64,000 nucleotides of DNA from contig NZ_JANFMV010000001.1 of assembly GCF_024385575.1 (NCBI RefSeq), positions 1,145,681-1,209,680 of the forward strand, given 5' to 3'. Positions 38,182-47,404 of the stretch are shown piece by piece. Source of the stretch: Rhizobium sp. NRK18. Lineage in GTDB: Bacteria > Pseudomonadota > Alphaproteobacteria > Rhizobiales > Rhizobiaceae. The notes beneath the pieces were generated by a model. The model saw nothing but the letters and a program-made list of their open reading frames with translations, was not told the DNA's origin and ran no database searches. Made by a program: the position numbers and the translations under genes. Every line of letters begins with the position of its first letter. Within the stretch, counting starts at the first letter, position 1.

Positions 38182-39855
38182 ATGGACAATCCCCGCCACA
38201 ACATTCGCGACGTCCGCAGCCCGCGTGGCACCGAGCTCAACGCCAAGAGCTGGATGACGGAAGCGCCGCTTCGCATGCTGATGAACAATCTCGACCCGGA
38301 AGTCGCGGAAAACCCGCACGAACTGGTCGTCTATGGCGGCATCGGCCGTGCCGCGCGCACATGGTCGGATTTCGACCGCATCGTCGCCAGCCTCAAGGAC
38401 CTGGAAGAAAACGAGACGCTGATCGTGCAGTCCGGCAAGCCGGTCGGCATCTTCAAGACGCACAAGGACGCACCGCGCGTGCTGATCGCCAATTCCAACC
38501 TCGTGCCGCACTGGGCGACCTGGGATCATTTCAACGAGCTCGACAAGAAAGGTCTCGCCATGTACGGCCAGATGACGGCCGGTTCGTGGATCTACATCGG
38601 CAGCCAGGGCATCGTGCAGGGTACCTACGAGACCTTCGTCGAAGCCGGCCGCCAGCATTATGACGGCAGCCTGAAGGGCAAGTGGATCCTGACCGGCGGT
38701 CTCGGCGGCATGGGTGGCGCCCAGCCGCTTGCCGCGGTCATGGCCGGCGCTTCGTGCCTGGCGATCGAATGCAATCCGGACTCCATCGATTTCCGCCTGC
38801 GCACCCGCTATCTCGATGAGAAGGCGGAAACGCTCGATGAAGCCATGGAAATGATCGACCGCTGGACGAAGGCGGGCGAGGCGAAGTCCGTCGGCCTTCT
38901 CGGCAATTGCGCCGACATCCTGCCGGAAATGGTCAAGCGCGGCATCCGTCCCGATATCGTCACCGACCAGACCTCGGCGCACGATCCGATCAACGGCTAC
39001 CTGCCGAAGGGCTGGACGATGGCCGAATGGCGGGCCAAGCGCGAGAGCGATCCGAAGGCCGTGGAAAAGGCCGCCCGCGCCTCGATGCGCGAGCATGTCG
39101 AAGCCATGCTGGCCTTCTGGAATGCCGGCGTCCCGACGCTCGACTACGGCAACAATATTCGCCAGGTCGCCAAGGACGAGGGTCTCGAGAACGCCTTCGC
39201 CTTCCCGGGCTTCGTGCCGGCCTATATCCGGCCGCTGTTCTGCCGCGGCATCGGCCCGTTCCGTTGGGCCGCTCTCTCCGGCGATCCGGAGGACATCTAC
39301 AAGACTGACGCCAAGGTGAAGGAGCTGCTGCCGGACAACAAGCACCTGCACAACTGGCTGGACATGGCGCGCGAGCGCATCTCCTTCCAGGGCCTGCCGG
39401 CGCGCATCTGCTGGGTCGGTCTCGGCGACCGTCACCGCCTCGGCCTCGCCTTCAACGAAATGGTTCGCAATGGCGAGCTGAAGGCGCCGATCGTGATCGG
39501 CCGCGACCATCTCGACAGTGGCTCGGTGGCTTCGCCGAACCGCGAGACGGAAGCGATGAAGGACGGTTCGGACGCCGTGTCCGACTGGCCGCTCCTCAAC
39601 GCACTCCTGAACTGCGCCTCGGGCGCAACCTGGGTGTCGCTGCACCACGGCGGCGGCGTCGGCATGGGCTTCTCGCAGCATTCCGGCATGGTCATCTGCT
39701 GCGACGGCACGGATGAAGCGGCCGCCCGCGTCGGCCGCGTTCTCTGGAACGATCCGGCGACCGGCGTCATGCGCCACGCCGATGCCGGCTACGACATCGC
39801 GCTCGATTGCGCCCGCGAGCAGGGCCTGCGCCTGCCGGGCATCCTTGGCAACTAA
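38182..39855 (+). CDS. hutU: Urocanate hydratase HutU
   Basis: 557 residues, the exact length typical of bacterial urocanases. It uses tightly bound NAD+ to hydrate urocanate to imidazolonepropionate. Recognisable blocks are [44 protein letters not shown], and the active-site-region [18 protein letters not shown]. Start follows GGAGAGACATC ten bases after hutG. Confidence 0.96.
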   Translation: MDNPRHNIRDVRSPRGTELNAKSWMTEAPLRMLMNNLDPEVAENPHELVVYGGIGRAARTWSDFDRIVASLKDLEENETLIVQSGKPVGIFKTHKDAPRVLIANSNLVPHWATWDHFNELDKKGLAMYGQMTAGSWIYIGSQGIVQGTYETFVEAGRQHYDGSLKGKWILTGGLGGMGGAQPLAAVMAGASCLAIECNPDSIDFRLRTRYLDEKAETLDEAMEMIDRWTKAGEAKSVGLLGNCADILPEMVKRGIRPDIVTDQTSAHDPINGYLPKGWTMAEWRAKRESDPKAVEKAARASMREHVEAMLAFWNAGVPTLDYGNNIRQVAKDEGLENAFAFPGFVPAYIRPLFCRGIGPFRWAALSGDPEDIYKTDAKVKELLPDNKHLHNWLDMARERISFQGLPARICWVGLGDRHRLGLAFNEMVRNGELKAPIVIGRDHLDSGSVASPNRETEAMKDGSDAVSDWPLLNALLNCASGATWVSLHHGGGVGMGFSQHSGMVICCDGTDEAAARVGRVLWNDPATGVMRHADAGYDIALDCAREQGLRLPGILGN

Positions 39856-39868
39856 GACCGAACAACAA

Positions 39869-39892
39869 GGCCCCGAACTACGGTCCGGGGTC
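39869..39892 (+). terminator. Weak hairpin between hutU and hutD
   Basis: GGCCCCG (39869-39875) pairs with CGGGGTC (39886-39892), one G-U, ten-base loop, followed by TTCCTTTAT. The T-run is interrupted, so it may only partly terminate, lowering hutD transcription relative to the enzymes upstream. Confidence 0.4.
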
Positions 39893-39912
39893 TTCCTTTA
39901 TGGAGGTCCGTC

Positions 39913-40509
39913 ATGGCCGAAAGCGCCGCCAAGATCCTGCGTCCCGATGACTACCGCCGCATGCCGTGGAAGAACGGCGGCGGCGTCACCGTCGAGATCG
40001 CCATCCATCCGCCCGGCGCGACGCTGGACACTTTCGACTGGCGTGTCAGCATGGCGAGCGTCGTCGAGGACGGACCGTTCTCGCGCTTTCCCGATATCGA
40101 CCGGACCTTGTCTGTCCTGACCGGCAAGGGGCTCGAACTCTTCGTTGCCGGGGACGACGCCGTCACGCTTACGGCCGAGAGCGCGCCGCACAGCTTTGCC
40201 GCCGACGCCGAGACCCGTGCGCGGCTGATCGACGGGCCACTGGCCGATTTCAACGTCATGACGCGGCGTGGTCGCTGCCGGCACATGGTTCTGGCCATTG
40301 CGGACGGCTCGAGCGATATCACGCTGACGGAGGGGGCTTGCCTGCTGGTCTATTGCTGCGAGGGGTCGGCGAACATCGTTCTCGGTGACCGGACGTTTAC
40401 GCTGGCGGCCGATGAAACGCTGCTGGTTCCGGCCGGTGGCCGTCTCGCGGCACGCGTGAATGCCGGCACGGGAAGCCGTATTCTCGCGGTCGTCATGACA
40501 CCGGTCTGA
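39913..40509 (+). CDS. hutD: HutD-family cupin protein
   Basis: 198 residues with a bicupin-like HutD fold: RMPWKNGGGVTVEIAIHP at the N-terminus, FDWRVSMASV, and FPDIDRTLSVLTGKG. In Pseudomonas, HutD limits hut expression, possibly by binding a pathway intermediate; it is not a catabolic enzyme. Start after TGGAGGTCCGTC. It is the last hut gene here, behind a weak hairpin. Function is by family analogy only. Confidence 0.85.
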   Translation: MAESAAKILRPDDYRRMPWKNGGGVTVEIAIHPPGATLDTFDWRVSMASVVEDGPFSRFPDIDRTLSVLTGKGLELFVAGDDAVTLTAESAPHSFAADAETRARLIDGPLADFNVMTRRGRCRHMVLAIADGSSDITLTEGACLLVYCCEGSANIVLGDRTFTLAADETLLVPAGGRLAARVNAGTGSRILAVVMTPV

Positions 40510-40599
40510 GGACTTCTGCGGGGGAATACGGCCGGCAGGGGTCACGACCGGCGGATCGCTGTGCCATAATGGCGGAAATTCTCCCACGAAAGCGATTCC

Positions 40600-42453
40600 A
40601 TGCCGCAGTCTTCCCACCGCATCGAGCCCTTTTTCGACGACGATCCCCATAGTCCTCTTGCCGTCCTCAAGCGGGTCTACGGCTATACGGCCTTTCGCGG
40701 CCGGCAGGCGGAGGTCGTCGATCAGGTGGTCTCCGGCGGCAATGCCGTCGTGCTGTTCCCGACGGGTGCCGGCAAGTCGCTCTGCTTTCAGGTACCAGCC
40801 CTCTGCCGCGATGGCGTCGGCATCGTGGTTTCGCCGCTGATCGCGTTGATGCGCGATCAGGTGGAGGCCCTGAAGCAGCTTGGCGTGCGTGCGGCAGCCC
40901 TCAATTCGTCGCTGTCGCGCGAGGAGTTCATGGAGGTTCGGCGGGCGCTCAGCGCGGGTGAACTCGACCTCCTCTATGTCACCCCGGAGCGGGTCTCGAC
41001 TCCCGGCTTCAGGGACATGATCGGCAATGCGCGGATCGCTCTGTTTGCCATCGACGAGGCGCATTGCGTGTCGCAATGGGGGCATGATTTCCGGCCGGAA
41101 TACCGCGAACTCGGCAAGCTTGCCGACGACTACCCCGGCGTGCCGCGCATGGCGCTGACGGCGACCGCCGATCCGCATACCCGCGACGACATCATCGAGC
41201 GGCTCAATCTTGCTTCCGCCAAGGTGTTCACCACCTCCTTCGACCGGCCTAACATCGCCTACGAGATTGTCGAGCGCGACCAGCCGCGCCAGCAGTTGTT
41301 GCAATTCCTGTCGCGGCACAAGGGGGCGAGCGGCATCGTCTATTGCCTGTCCCGCGCCAAGGTCGAGGAGACGGCGGAATGGCTGAACGGGCAGGGCATT
41401 CGCGCGCTTGCCTATCATGCCGGCATGGATCGCGAGGTTCGCGACGCCAACCAGGATGCGTTCCTGAAGGAGGAAAATCTCTGCCTAGTGGCGACCGTCG
41501 CCTTCGGCATGGGGATCGACAAGCCGAACGTGCGCTATGTCGCCCATCTCGATCTGCCGGGCTCGGTGGAGGCCTATTACCAGGAAACGGGACGCGCCGG
41601 ACGTGACGGCCTGCCGTCGGAGGTCTGGATGGCCTATGGCATGGCCGACGTCATCCAGCGTGGCCGGATGATCGACGGTGGCAATTCCGCGATCGAGATC
41701 AAGCGGGTCGAGCGGGCGAAGCTCAATGCGTTGCTCGCCATCTGCGAGACGCCGGGCTGCCGGCGGCAGGCGATCCTGGCGCATTTCGGCGAGCCGCATC
41801 CCGGCCATTGCGGCAATTGCGACACCTGCCTCAAACCGGTCGAGACCTGGGACGGAACGGATGCGGCGATCAAGGCGCTGGCTGCCATCTACCGCACGGG
41901 GGAACGCTTCGGGGCGGGGCATCTGATCGATGTGCTTATGGGCAACGAGAACGAGAAGACCACACGCTTCGGCCATGTCGACATGCCGGTCTTCGGCGCC
42001 GGCAAGGACGTGCCGGCCAAGACATGGCAATCGGTCTACCGGCAATTGCTGGCCGCCGGTCTCGTCAGCGTCGACCACGAGGCTTTCGGCGCACTGAAGC
42101 TGGAGCCGGATGCGCGCGCGGTGTTCAAGCGCGAGCGACAGGTTCTCTTCCGCAAGGATCGCCCGACGCGCGGCAAGGCGTCCAAGGGCTCCTCGGCCCG
42201 CGCGGCGACCGCCAAGGCGGCGCTGGAAGGACGCGACATGGAGCTTTTCGAGGCGCTGAGGGCGGCGCGCATGGAGATCGCCAAGGGGCTTTCCGTCCCG
42301 CCCTATGTCGTCTTTCCGGATACGACGCTCGTCGCCTTCGCCACCGAGCGGCCGACGGACAGGGACGCGCTGCTGGGCATTTCCGGTGTGGGCCAGTCGA
42401 AGCTCGAACGCTTCGGCGACGACTTCCTCGCCGTCATCCGGGCGCACGAATAG
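40600..42453 (+). CDS. recQ: ATP-dependent DNA helicase RecQ
   Basis: 617 residues, a 3'-5' helicase of recombination and repair. Motifs: Walker [12 protein letters not shown], motif [17 protein letters not shown], motif [12 protein letters not shown]. Then the RQC zinc site (CETPGCRR and CGNCDTC), a winged helix, and a C-terminal HRDC domain (about 540-615). All catalytic motifs appear intact. Unrelated to the hut genes upstream; it starts 90 bases after hutD with a weak ribosome site. It converges with gabD. Confidence 0.95.
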   Translation: MPQSSHRIEPFFDDDPHSPLAVLKRVYGYTAFRGRQAEVVDQVVSGGNAVVLFPTGAGKSLCFQVPALCRDGVGIVVSPLIALMRDQVEALKQLGVRAAALNSSLSREEFMEVRRALSAGELDLLYVTPERVSTPGFRDMIGNARIALFAIDEAHCVSQWGHDFRPEYRELGKLADDYPGVPRMALTATADPHTRDDIIERLNLASAKVFTTSFDRPNIAYEIVERDQPRQQLLQFLSRHKGASGIVYCLSRAKVEETAEWLNGQGIRALAYHAGMDREVRDANQDAFLKEENLCLVATVAFGMGIDKPNVRYVAHLDLPGSVEAYYQETGRAGRDGLPSEVWMAYGMADVIQRGRMIDGGNSAIEIKRVERAKLNALLAICETPGCRRQAILAHFGEPHPGHCGNCDTCLKPVETWDGTDAAIKALAAIYRTGERFGAGHLIDVLMGNENEKTTRFGHVDMPVFGAGKDVPAKTWQSVYRQLLAAGLVSVDHEAFGALKLEPDARAVFKRERQVLFRKDRPTRGKASKGSSARAATAKAALEGRDMELFEALRAARMEIAKGLSVPPYVVFPDTTLVAFATERPTDRDALLGISGVGQSKLERFGDDFLAVIRAHE

Positions 42454-42475
42454 CGTCGGGCCGGGCGGCCTGAGT

Positions 42476-43966
42476 TCAAATCCCGCCCATGCAGAGATAT
42501 TTCATCTCCAGATAGTCTTCCAGGCCGTGGCGGGAGCCTTCGCGGCCGATGCCGGACTGCTTCATGCCGCCGAAGGGTGCCGCTTCCGACGACATGCGGC
42601 CGGTGTTGATGCCGACCATGCCGTATTCCAGCGCTTCGGCGACACGCCAGACGCGCTTGAGGTTGGAGGCGTAGAAATAGGCGGCAAGTCCGTAGATCGT
42701 GTCATTGGCCTCGCGCACCACCTGGTCGGGGTCCTCGAAACGGATAATCGGCGCCAGCGGTCCGAAGGTTTCCTCCTGCGCGATACGCATCGCGCCCGAG
42801 ACTTTCGTCAGCACGGTCGGCTCGAAGAAGGTGCCGTCATTGCCGATCCGCCTGCCGCCGGAGAGGATCGTGCCGCCCTTCGACACCGCGTCGGCGATAT
42901 GGCCCTCGATCTTGGCGAGCGCCCGGGTGTCGATCAGCGGTCCGATCGCGACATCCGGGACAAAGCCGTCGCCGACCGTCAATGTCTTGACCCGCGCCGC
43001 GAATTTCTCGGCAAACTCGTCGTGTACGCCGGCCTGCACATAGAGCCGGTTGGCGGAGACGCAGGTCTGGCCGGCATTGCGGAACTTCGCCTGGATCGCG
43101 CCATCGACGGCCGCGTCGACATCGGCGTCGTCGAAGACGATGAAGGGCGCGTTGCCGCCGAGTTCGAGGCTGACCTTCTTGATCTGGTCGGAGCACTGGC
43201 GCATCAGCAGCCGGCCAACTTCCGTCGAGCCGGTGAAGCTGATCTTGCGGACCTTGGCATTGGTGCAGAGTTCATGGCCGACGGCGGCGCCTTCCGACGC
43301 ATAGACGAGGTTGAGGACGCCTTCCGGAAAACCGGCCCTTTCGGCCAGCGCAAACATGGCACCGGCCACCAACGGCGTCTGTTCGGCCGGTTTCAGGACG
43401 ATGGTGCAGCCGGCGGCGAGCGCAGGCGAAATCTTGCGGGCGACCATCGAAGCCGGGAAGTTCCACGGCGTGATCGTGCCAACGACGCCGATCGGCTGCT
43501 TGATGACCATCATGCGGCGGTCGTTGGACGGCGCCGAAATCGTCTCGCCATAGATCCGGTTCGCCTCTTCCGCATACCATTGCAGATAGGCGGCGGCATG
43601 GCTGACCTCCGACTTCGCTTCGGCGAGCGGCTTGCCCATCTCGGCGGTCAGGATGGCGGCAAGATCGTCGGTATGGTCGACGATCAGCTGGTGCCAGCGC
43701 CACAACACGTCACTGCGCGCCCGCGCCGTCAGCCCGGCCCATTCAGCCTGCGCCTCATAGGCCCTGTCGATTGCCGCCGTCGTTTCCGCAACACCCATGT
43801 CCGGCAGCTCGGCAAGATGTTCACCGGTGGACGGATTGAAGATCTGGAACGTTCGCTCGCCGCTGACCTGGCCGAGCGCCGGCATGCGCGCAATCTCGCC
43901 AAAAAGGTCCGGGTTCTTCAGGTGGCGGGTGAGGGCAGGGGTGAGGGTCACGCTTGTATGCTCCAT
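42476..43966 (-). CDS. gabD: NAD(P)-dependent succinate-semialdehyde dehydrogenase-like aldehyde dehydrogenase
   Basis: 496-residue ALDH. The catalytic Cys is in NAGQTCVSANRLYV, the general-base Glu in SLELGGNAPFIVF, and cofactor motif is FTGSTEVGRLL. The C-terminal NTGRMSSEAAPFGGMKQSG is typical of GabD, which makes succinate from succinic semialdehyde. The start at 43966 fits family length, though its ribosome site is poor; alternative in-frame starts at 44026 and 44146 add residues not seen in the family. Other ALDH substrates remain possible. Confidence 0.87.
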   Translation of the reverse strand: MEHTSVTLTPALTRHLKNPDLFGEIARMPALGQVSGERTFQIFNPSTGEHLAELPDMGVAETTAAIDRAYEAQAEWAGLTARARSDVLWRWHQLIVDHTDDLAAILTAEMGKPLAEAKSEVSHAAAYLQWYAEEANRIYGETISAPSNDRRMMVIKQPIGVVGTITPWNFPASMVARKISPALAAGCTIVLKPAEQTPLVAGAMFALAERAGFPEGVLNLVYASEGAAVGHELCTNAKVRKISFTGSTEVGRLLMRQCSDQIKKVSLELGGNAPFIVFDDADVDAAVDGAIQAKFRNAGQTCVSANRLYVQAGVHDEFAEKFAARVKTLTVGDGFVPDVAIGPLIDTRALAKIEGHIADAVSKGGTILSGGRRIGNDGTFFEPTVLTKVSGAMRIAQEETFGPLAPIIRFEDPDQVVREANDTIYGLAAYFYASNLKRVWRVAEALEYGMVGINTGRMSSEAAPFGGMKQSGIGREGSRHGLEDYLEMKYLCMGGI

Positions 43967-44296
43967 GAAACAGGCGGGCCTCCCGAACCCGACCGGGGGC
44001 ATACGCCTTGCATGAATTGGGCTCATCGACAACCGCCAATTTGTCCCTGAGACAATGCCGTGGAGGACGGCGGGGGATGCGCATGCTTTGCCGCTCTGGA
44101 ACGACCTATTTCTTTCAGGGGCATCCTGATCCGGCGGTTGTATCAAAGTCGTAGAACTCGCCTTGATTTAAAAGGATTTTCCGGGATCGAGAGACGAATG
44201 ATTCACCAATTTTGCTAACCGGAAAACAAGCTTCGATCCAGCAATATGGTGCGATGGGTGAAGACCCCTTTGTCGAAACAAGCGAATGGGAATGCG
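43967..44296. other. Intergenic region between gabD and the RTX protease
   Basis: 330 bases between divergent genes. Beyond a 5-bp inverted pair TTGTC/GACAA (44041-44045 and 44051-44055) nothing convincing was found. The stretch 44140-44220 is relatively AT-rich and probably holds the protease promoter, but no clear -35/-10 pair could be assigned. The exact starts of both genes are uncertain inside this region. Confidence 0.6.
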
Positions 44297-47200
44297 ATGG
44301 CGCTTTCGTCGTGGACTGATCAGCAAGTAATCGCCCAATTGAATTCCGGCTCGCGCTGGACTTCCTCGGTCATCACCTACTCATTCGCCACGTCCGCCAG
44401 CGGCATTGCCACATATTCTGGCGAAGGATCTGGATTTTCCGCCTTCAGTTCCACCCAGCAATCACGCGCACAATTGGCGCTGACCCTCTGGGACGACGTC
44501 ATCAAGCCGTCCGTGCAGCAGGTGGCTGCCGGATCGTCGCCAACGACATCGAACATCGAATTCGGCAACTCCAGCACCGGCGTCGACTACGCCCACGCCT
44601 ACTACCCATCGGTCGGTAGCGTCTGGCTGAACAGCGCCTACAATTCGACGACCGGGGTCAACGACCTGATGACGCCGAAGATCGGCGCGCACGGCTTCAT
44701 GACATACATCCACGAGATCGGTCATGCCTTCGGCCTCGACCACATGGGCGACTATAACGGATCTGCCGACACGCCGTCGTCCTATCAGGATTCGACGGTC
44801 TATTCCGTCATGTCCTATTTCGGCCCTTCCTGGGGTTCGGGCAGCGCCAACGGTCAGGGACTGGTTGCATGGGCGGACTGGGTCGGCTCCGATGGAAAGC
44901 TGTATGCGCCGCAGACGCCGATGATGAACGACATCATGGCGATGCAGTCGATGTACGGCGCGGACACCACGACGAGGACCGGGGATACGGTCTACGGCTT
45001 CTCGTCCAACATCACCGGCGTGACAGCGGCGATCTACGACTTCAGCCAGAACCTCCACCCGATCATCTGCATCTGGGACGCCGGCGGCAACGACACGCTC
45101 AATCTTTCCGGCTGGAACACCGCGAGCGACATCGATCTTGCACCCGGAAGCTTCTCGTCGGCCAACAGCATGACGATGAATATTTCCATCGCCCGCAACT
45201 GCTACATCGAGAATGTCGTCACCGGTAACGGCAACGATACGGTTCACGGCAATGAACTCGCCAACGTGATCACCACGAACGGCGGCAACGACACGGTTTA
45301 TGCATTGGCCGGAGACGACACGATCTCTGCCGGTTCCGGCAATGATGTGGTCGATGGCGGTGAGGGGACCGACACGGTCATCTTCAACGACAGCTGGTCG
45401 AACATCACCTGGACCTACGATGTTTCCACCGTGACCTTCACGTTCATGAGCGCCCTTGTCGGCACGGACACGATTACCGCCGTCGAACAGTTCATGGACA
45501 GTTTCAATGTGCTGCGGACGTTCAGCTCCCTGCTGGATCCAGCGCTTCTGGATCCGGCCGTCTCGATTGCTGCAGAGGCATCGACGGTCATGGAAGGCAA
45601 TGACGGGACGAGTGCCGTCACCTTCAATGTGTCGCTGAGCAAGGCGGCGGACACCGAACAGCATGTGAGCTGGTCGCTGATTGGGACGGGCGCCAATCCT
45701 GCTGCCGGAAGCGATTTCTCCGGCGACACATCCGGCATGCTGACGTTCGCGGCTGGTGAAACGTCGAAGACCATCACGCTGTTCGTCCGCGGCGATACGA
45801 CCTACGAGCAGGCCGAGACGTTCCGCGTCGTTCTGTCCGATCCCTCATCCAGACTGGACCTGGGCCTCGCCACGGCGGATGTCACGATCCTCAACGACGA
45901 TGTCCAGCTCGTCTATAACGAAATAGCAGGCACGAAGCGATCTGAACTGCTTGTTGGAACCGATGATGCCGACCGGATCGTCGGCAATGGCGGCAATGAC
46001 AGGCTCATTGGCGGCGCCGGCAACGACATACTGATCGGCGGGCCGGGCAACGACTATCTCGACGGCGGTACGGGTGACGATCAGCTCAACGGGGGATCGG
46101 GCAACGATATCTATGTTGTCGACAGCACGGGTGACGTCATCATCGAACTGGCTGGCAAGGCGGGCGGCACGGACACGGTCTACACGACCCTGGAAAGCTT
46201 CGTTCTTGGCGCGTGGCTCGAGAACCTGGCGTACCAGGGCAGCGGCGACTGGACCGGTACGGGCAACGAACTTGCAAACGTGATCACCGGCGGCACTGGC
46301 AACGACCACATAGCCGGCGGCGCTGGAAATGACACGCTGAATGGCGGCAACGGCAACGACGTGCTGGATGGCGGTTCAGGTGCCGATCGGATGATCGGCG
46401 GTGCCGGGGACGACATCTATTATGTCGACAACGCGAAGGACGCGATTGTCGAGACTAGCAATGGCGGTAGCGACGCGGTTTTTGCAGATGTGAGCACCTA
46501 CAAGCTCGCCGCCAATATCGAAGATCTGACCTATGTCGGTGGTTCGTCCTTCAAGGGATACGGCAATGGGTCGGACAATACGATTACCGGTGGTGACAAC
46601 GGAGATTATCTCGACGGTGGAGATGGCAACGACAGGCTGATCGGTGGCGCCGGCAATGATCAGCTCATTGGCGGCAGGGGCAATGATATCCTGATCGGCG
46701 GCACCGGCGACGACAAGATGTACGGCGGTGCCGGAAATGATACCTACTACGTCGACTCGACCGGTGACCTGGTTTCAGAGGCGCGCGGCGCCGGCACGGA
46801 TACGGTTCACGTCACGCTCGATAGCTATACGCTCGGCGCCAATCTCGAAAACCTGATTTATGATGGTGACGGCGACTTCCAGGGGACCGGGAACACGTTG
46901 AACAACATCATTTCCGGCGGCACCGGCAACGATGTGCTGAACGGCCTTGCCGGCAATGACTGGCTGGCAGGCGGTGCCGGCAACGACATCCTGATCGGCG
47001 GATCGGGCAAGGACAGCTTCTTCTTCCAGCATATGGGGAGCGAGAATGCCGATACGCTGGCGGACTTCTCCAGCGCAGATGACACGATCCTGCTTGATCA
47101 CGGCGTTTTCGCCGCCCTTCCATCTCTGGGTGAACTTCTGGAAAGCGCCTTCGGGACAGGAGCCGCGGCCACGACGGCCGACCAGCGGATCATTTATGAC

Positions 47201-47317
47201 GATACCGTGGGAACGCTCTCCTACGATAGCGACGGCAACGGGGCGAATGCTGCGGTGGTGTTCGCGCATGTGGCTCTGGGTACGGTCCTGCAGCATCAGG
47301 ACTTTGTCGTGGTCTGA
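44297..47317 (+). CDS. Serralysin-like M10 metalloprotease with Calx-beta domain and RTX repeats
   Basis: 1006 residues from ATG 44297 (MALSSWTDQQVIAQLNSG resembles serralysin N-termini; an ATG at 44246 would add 17). The zinc site HEIGHAFGLDH is at 139-149 and the Met-turn SVMSY around 172. Then comes a first RTX group (about 310-360), a Calx-beta domain (about 420-530, with VMEGNDGTSAVTFNVSLSKA), a long RTX array (about 550-905) and a C-terminal type I secretion end with hydrophobic FVVV. No N-terminal Sec signal. Ca2+ binding should fold the RTX part outside the cell. About twice the length of classic serralysins (470-480). No type I exporter genes are nearby. Confidence 0.9.
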   Translation: MALSSWTDQQVIAQLNSGSRWTSSVITYSFATSASGIATYSGEGSGFSAFSSTQQSRAQLALTLWDDVIKPSVQQVAAGSSPTTSNIEFGNSSTGVDYAHAYYPSVGSVWLNSAYNSTTGVNDLMTPKIGAHGFMTYIHEIGHAFGLDHMGDYNGSADTPSSYQDSTVYSVMSYFGPSWGSGSANGQGLVAWADWVGSDGKLYAPQTPMMNDIMAMQSMYGADTTTRTGDTVYGFSSNITGVTAAIYDFSQNLHPIICIWDAGGNDTLNLSGWNTASDIDLAPGSFSSANSMTMNISIARNCYIENVVTGNGNDTVHGNELANVITTNGGNDTVYALAGDDTISAGSGNDVVDGGEGTDTVIFNDSWSNITWTYDVSTVTFTFMSALVGTDTITAVEQFMDSFNVLRTFSSLLDPALLDPAVSIAAEASTVMEGNDGTSAVTFNVSLSKAADTEQHVSWSLIGTGANPAAGSDFSGDTSGMLTFAAGETSKTITLFVRGDTTYEQAETFRVVLSDPSSRLDLGLATADVTILNDDVQLVYNEIAGTKRSELLVGTDDADRIVGNGGNDRLIGGAGNDILIGGPGNDYLDGGTGDDQLNGGSGNDIYVVDSTGDVIIELAGKAGGTDTVYTTLESFVLGAWLENLAYQGSGDWTGTGNELANVITGGTGNDHIAGGAGNDTLNGGNGNDVLDGGSGADRMIGGAGDDIYYVDNAKDAIVETSNGGSDAVFADVSTYKLAANIEDLTYVGGSSFKGYGNGSDNTITGGDNGDYLDGGDGNDRLIGGAGNDQLIGGRGNDILIGGTGDDKMYGGAGNDTYYVDSTGDLVSEARGAGTDTVHVTLDSYTLGANLENLIYDGDGDFQGTGNTLNNIISGGTGNDVLNGLAGNDWLAGGAGNDILIGGSGKDSFFFQHMGSENADTLADFSSADDTILLDHGVFAALPSLGELLESAFGTGAAATTADQRIIYDDTVGTLSYDSDGNGANAAVVFAHVALGTVLQHQDFVVV
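45949..47010 (+). repeat. In-gene RTX repeat array
   Basis: Coding repeats of the GGxGNDxLxGG nonapeptide type. A longer module of about 110-130 residues (YYVDSTGDLV..., GTDTVxxTLxSYxLGANLENL, then GTGNxLxNxIxGGTGND) recurs three times. Repeats preserve the reading frame and are not spaced like CRISPR units. Confidence 0.9.
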
Positions 47318-47356
47318 ATCCGACAGAGCGGCAGTTTTTGATCTATCCAAGCAAAA

Positions 47357-47380
47357 GGCCCGCTCGATGACGAGCGGGCC
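47357..47380. terminator. Strong bidirectional intrinsic terminator
   Basis: GGCCCGCTCG (47357-47366) pairs perfectly with CGAGCGGGCC (47371-47380) around ATGA, flanked by AAAA on the left and TTTTT on the right. It sits between the convergent RTX protease and flavoprotein genes and can end both transcripts. Confidence 0.92.
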
Positions 47381-47404
47381 TTTTTCCATTCAGTATTCAG
47401 CCGA

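Noticed and set aside
45229..47010. Regular repeats that might suggest a CRISPR or tandem-repeat locus
   Set aside because: They encode in-frame RTX nonapeptides within one protein; no spacers of uniform length and no cas genes.
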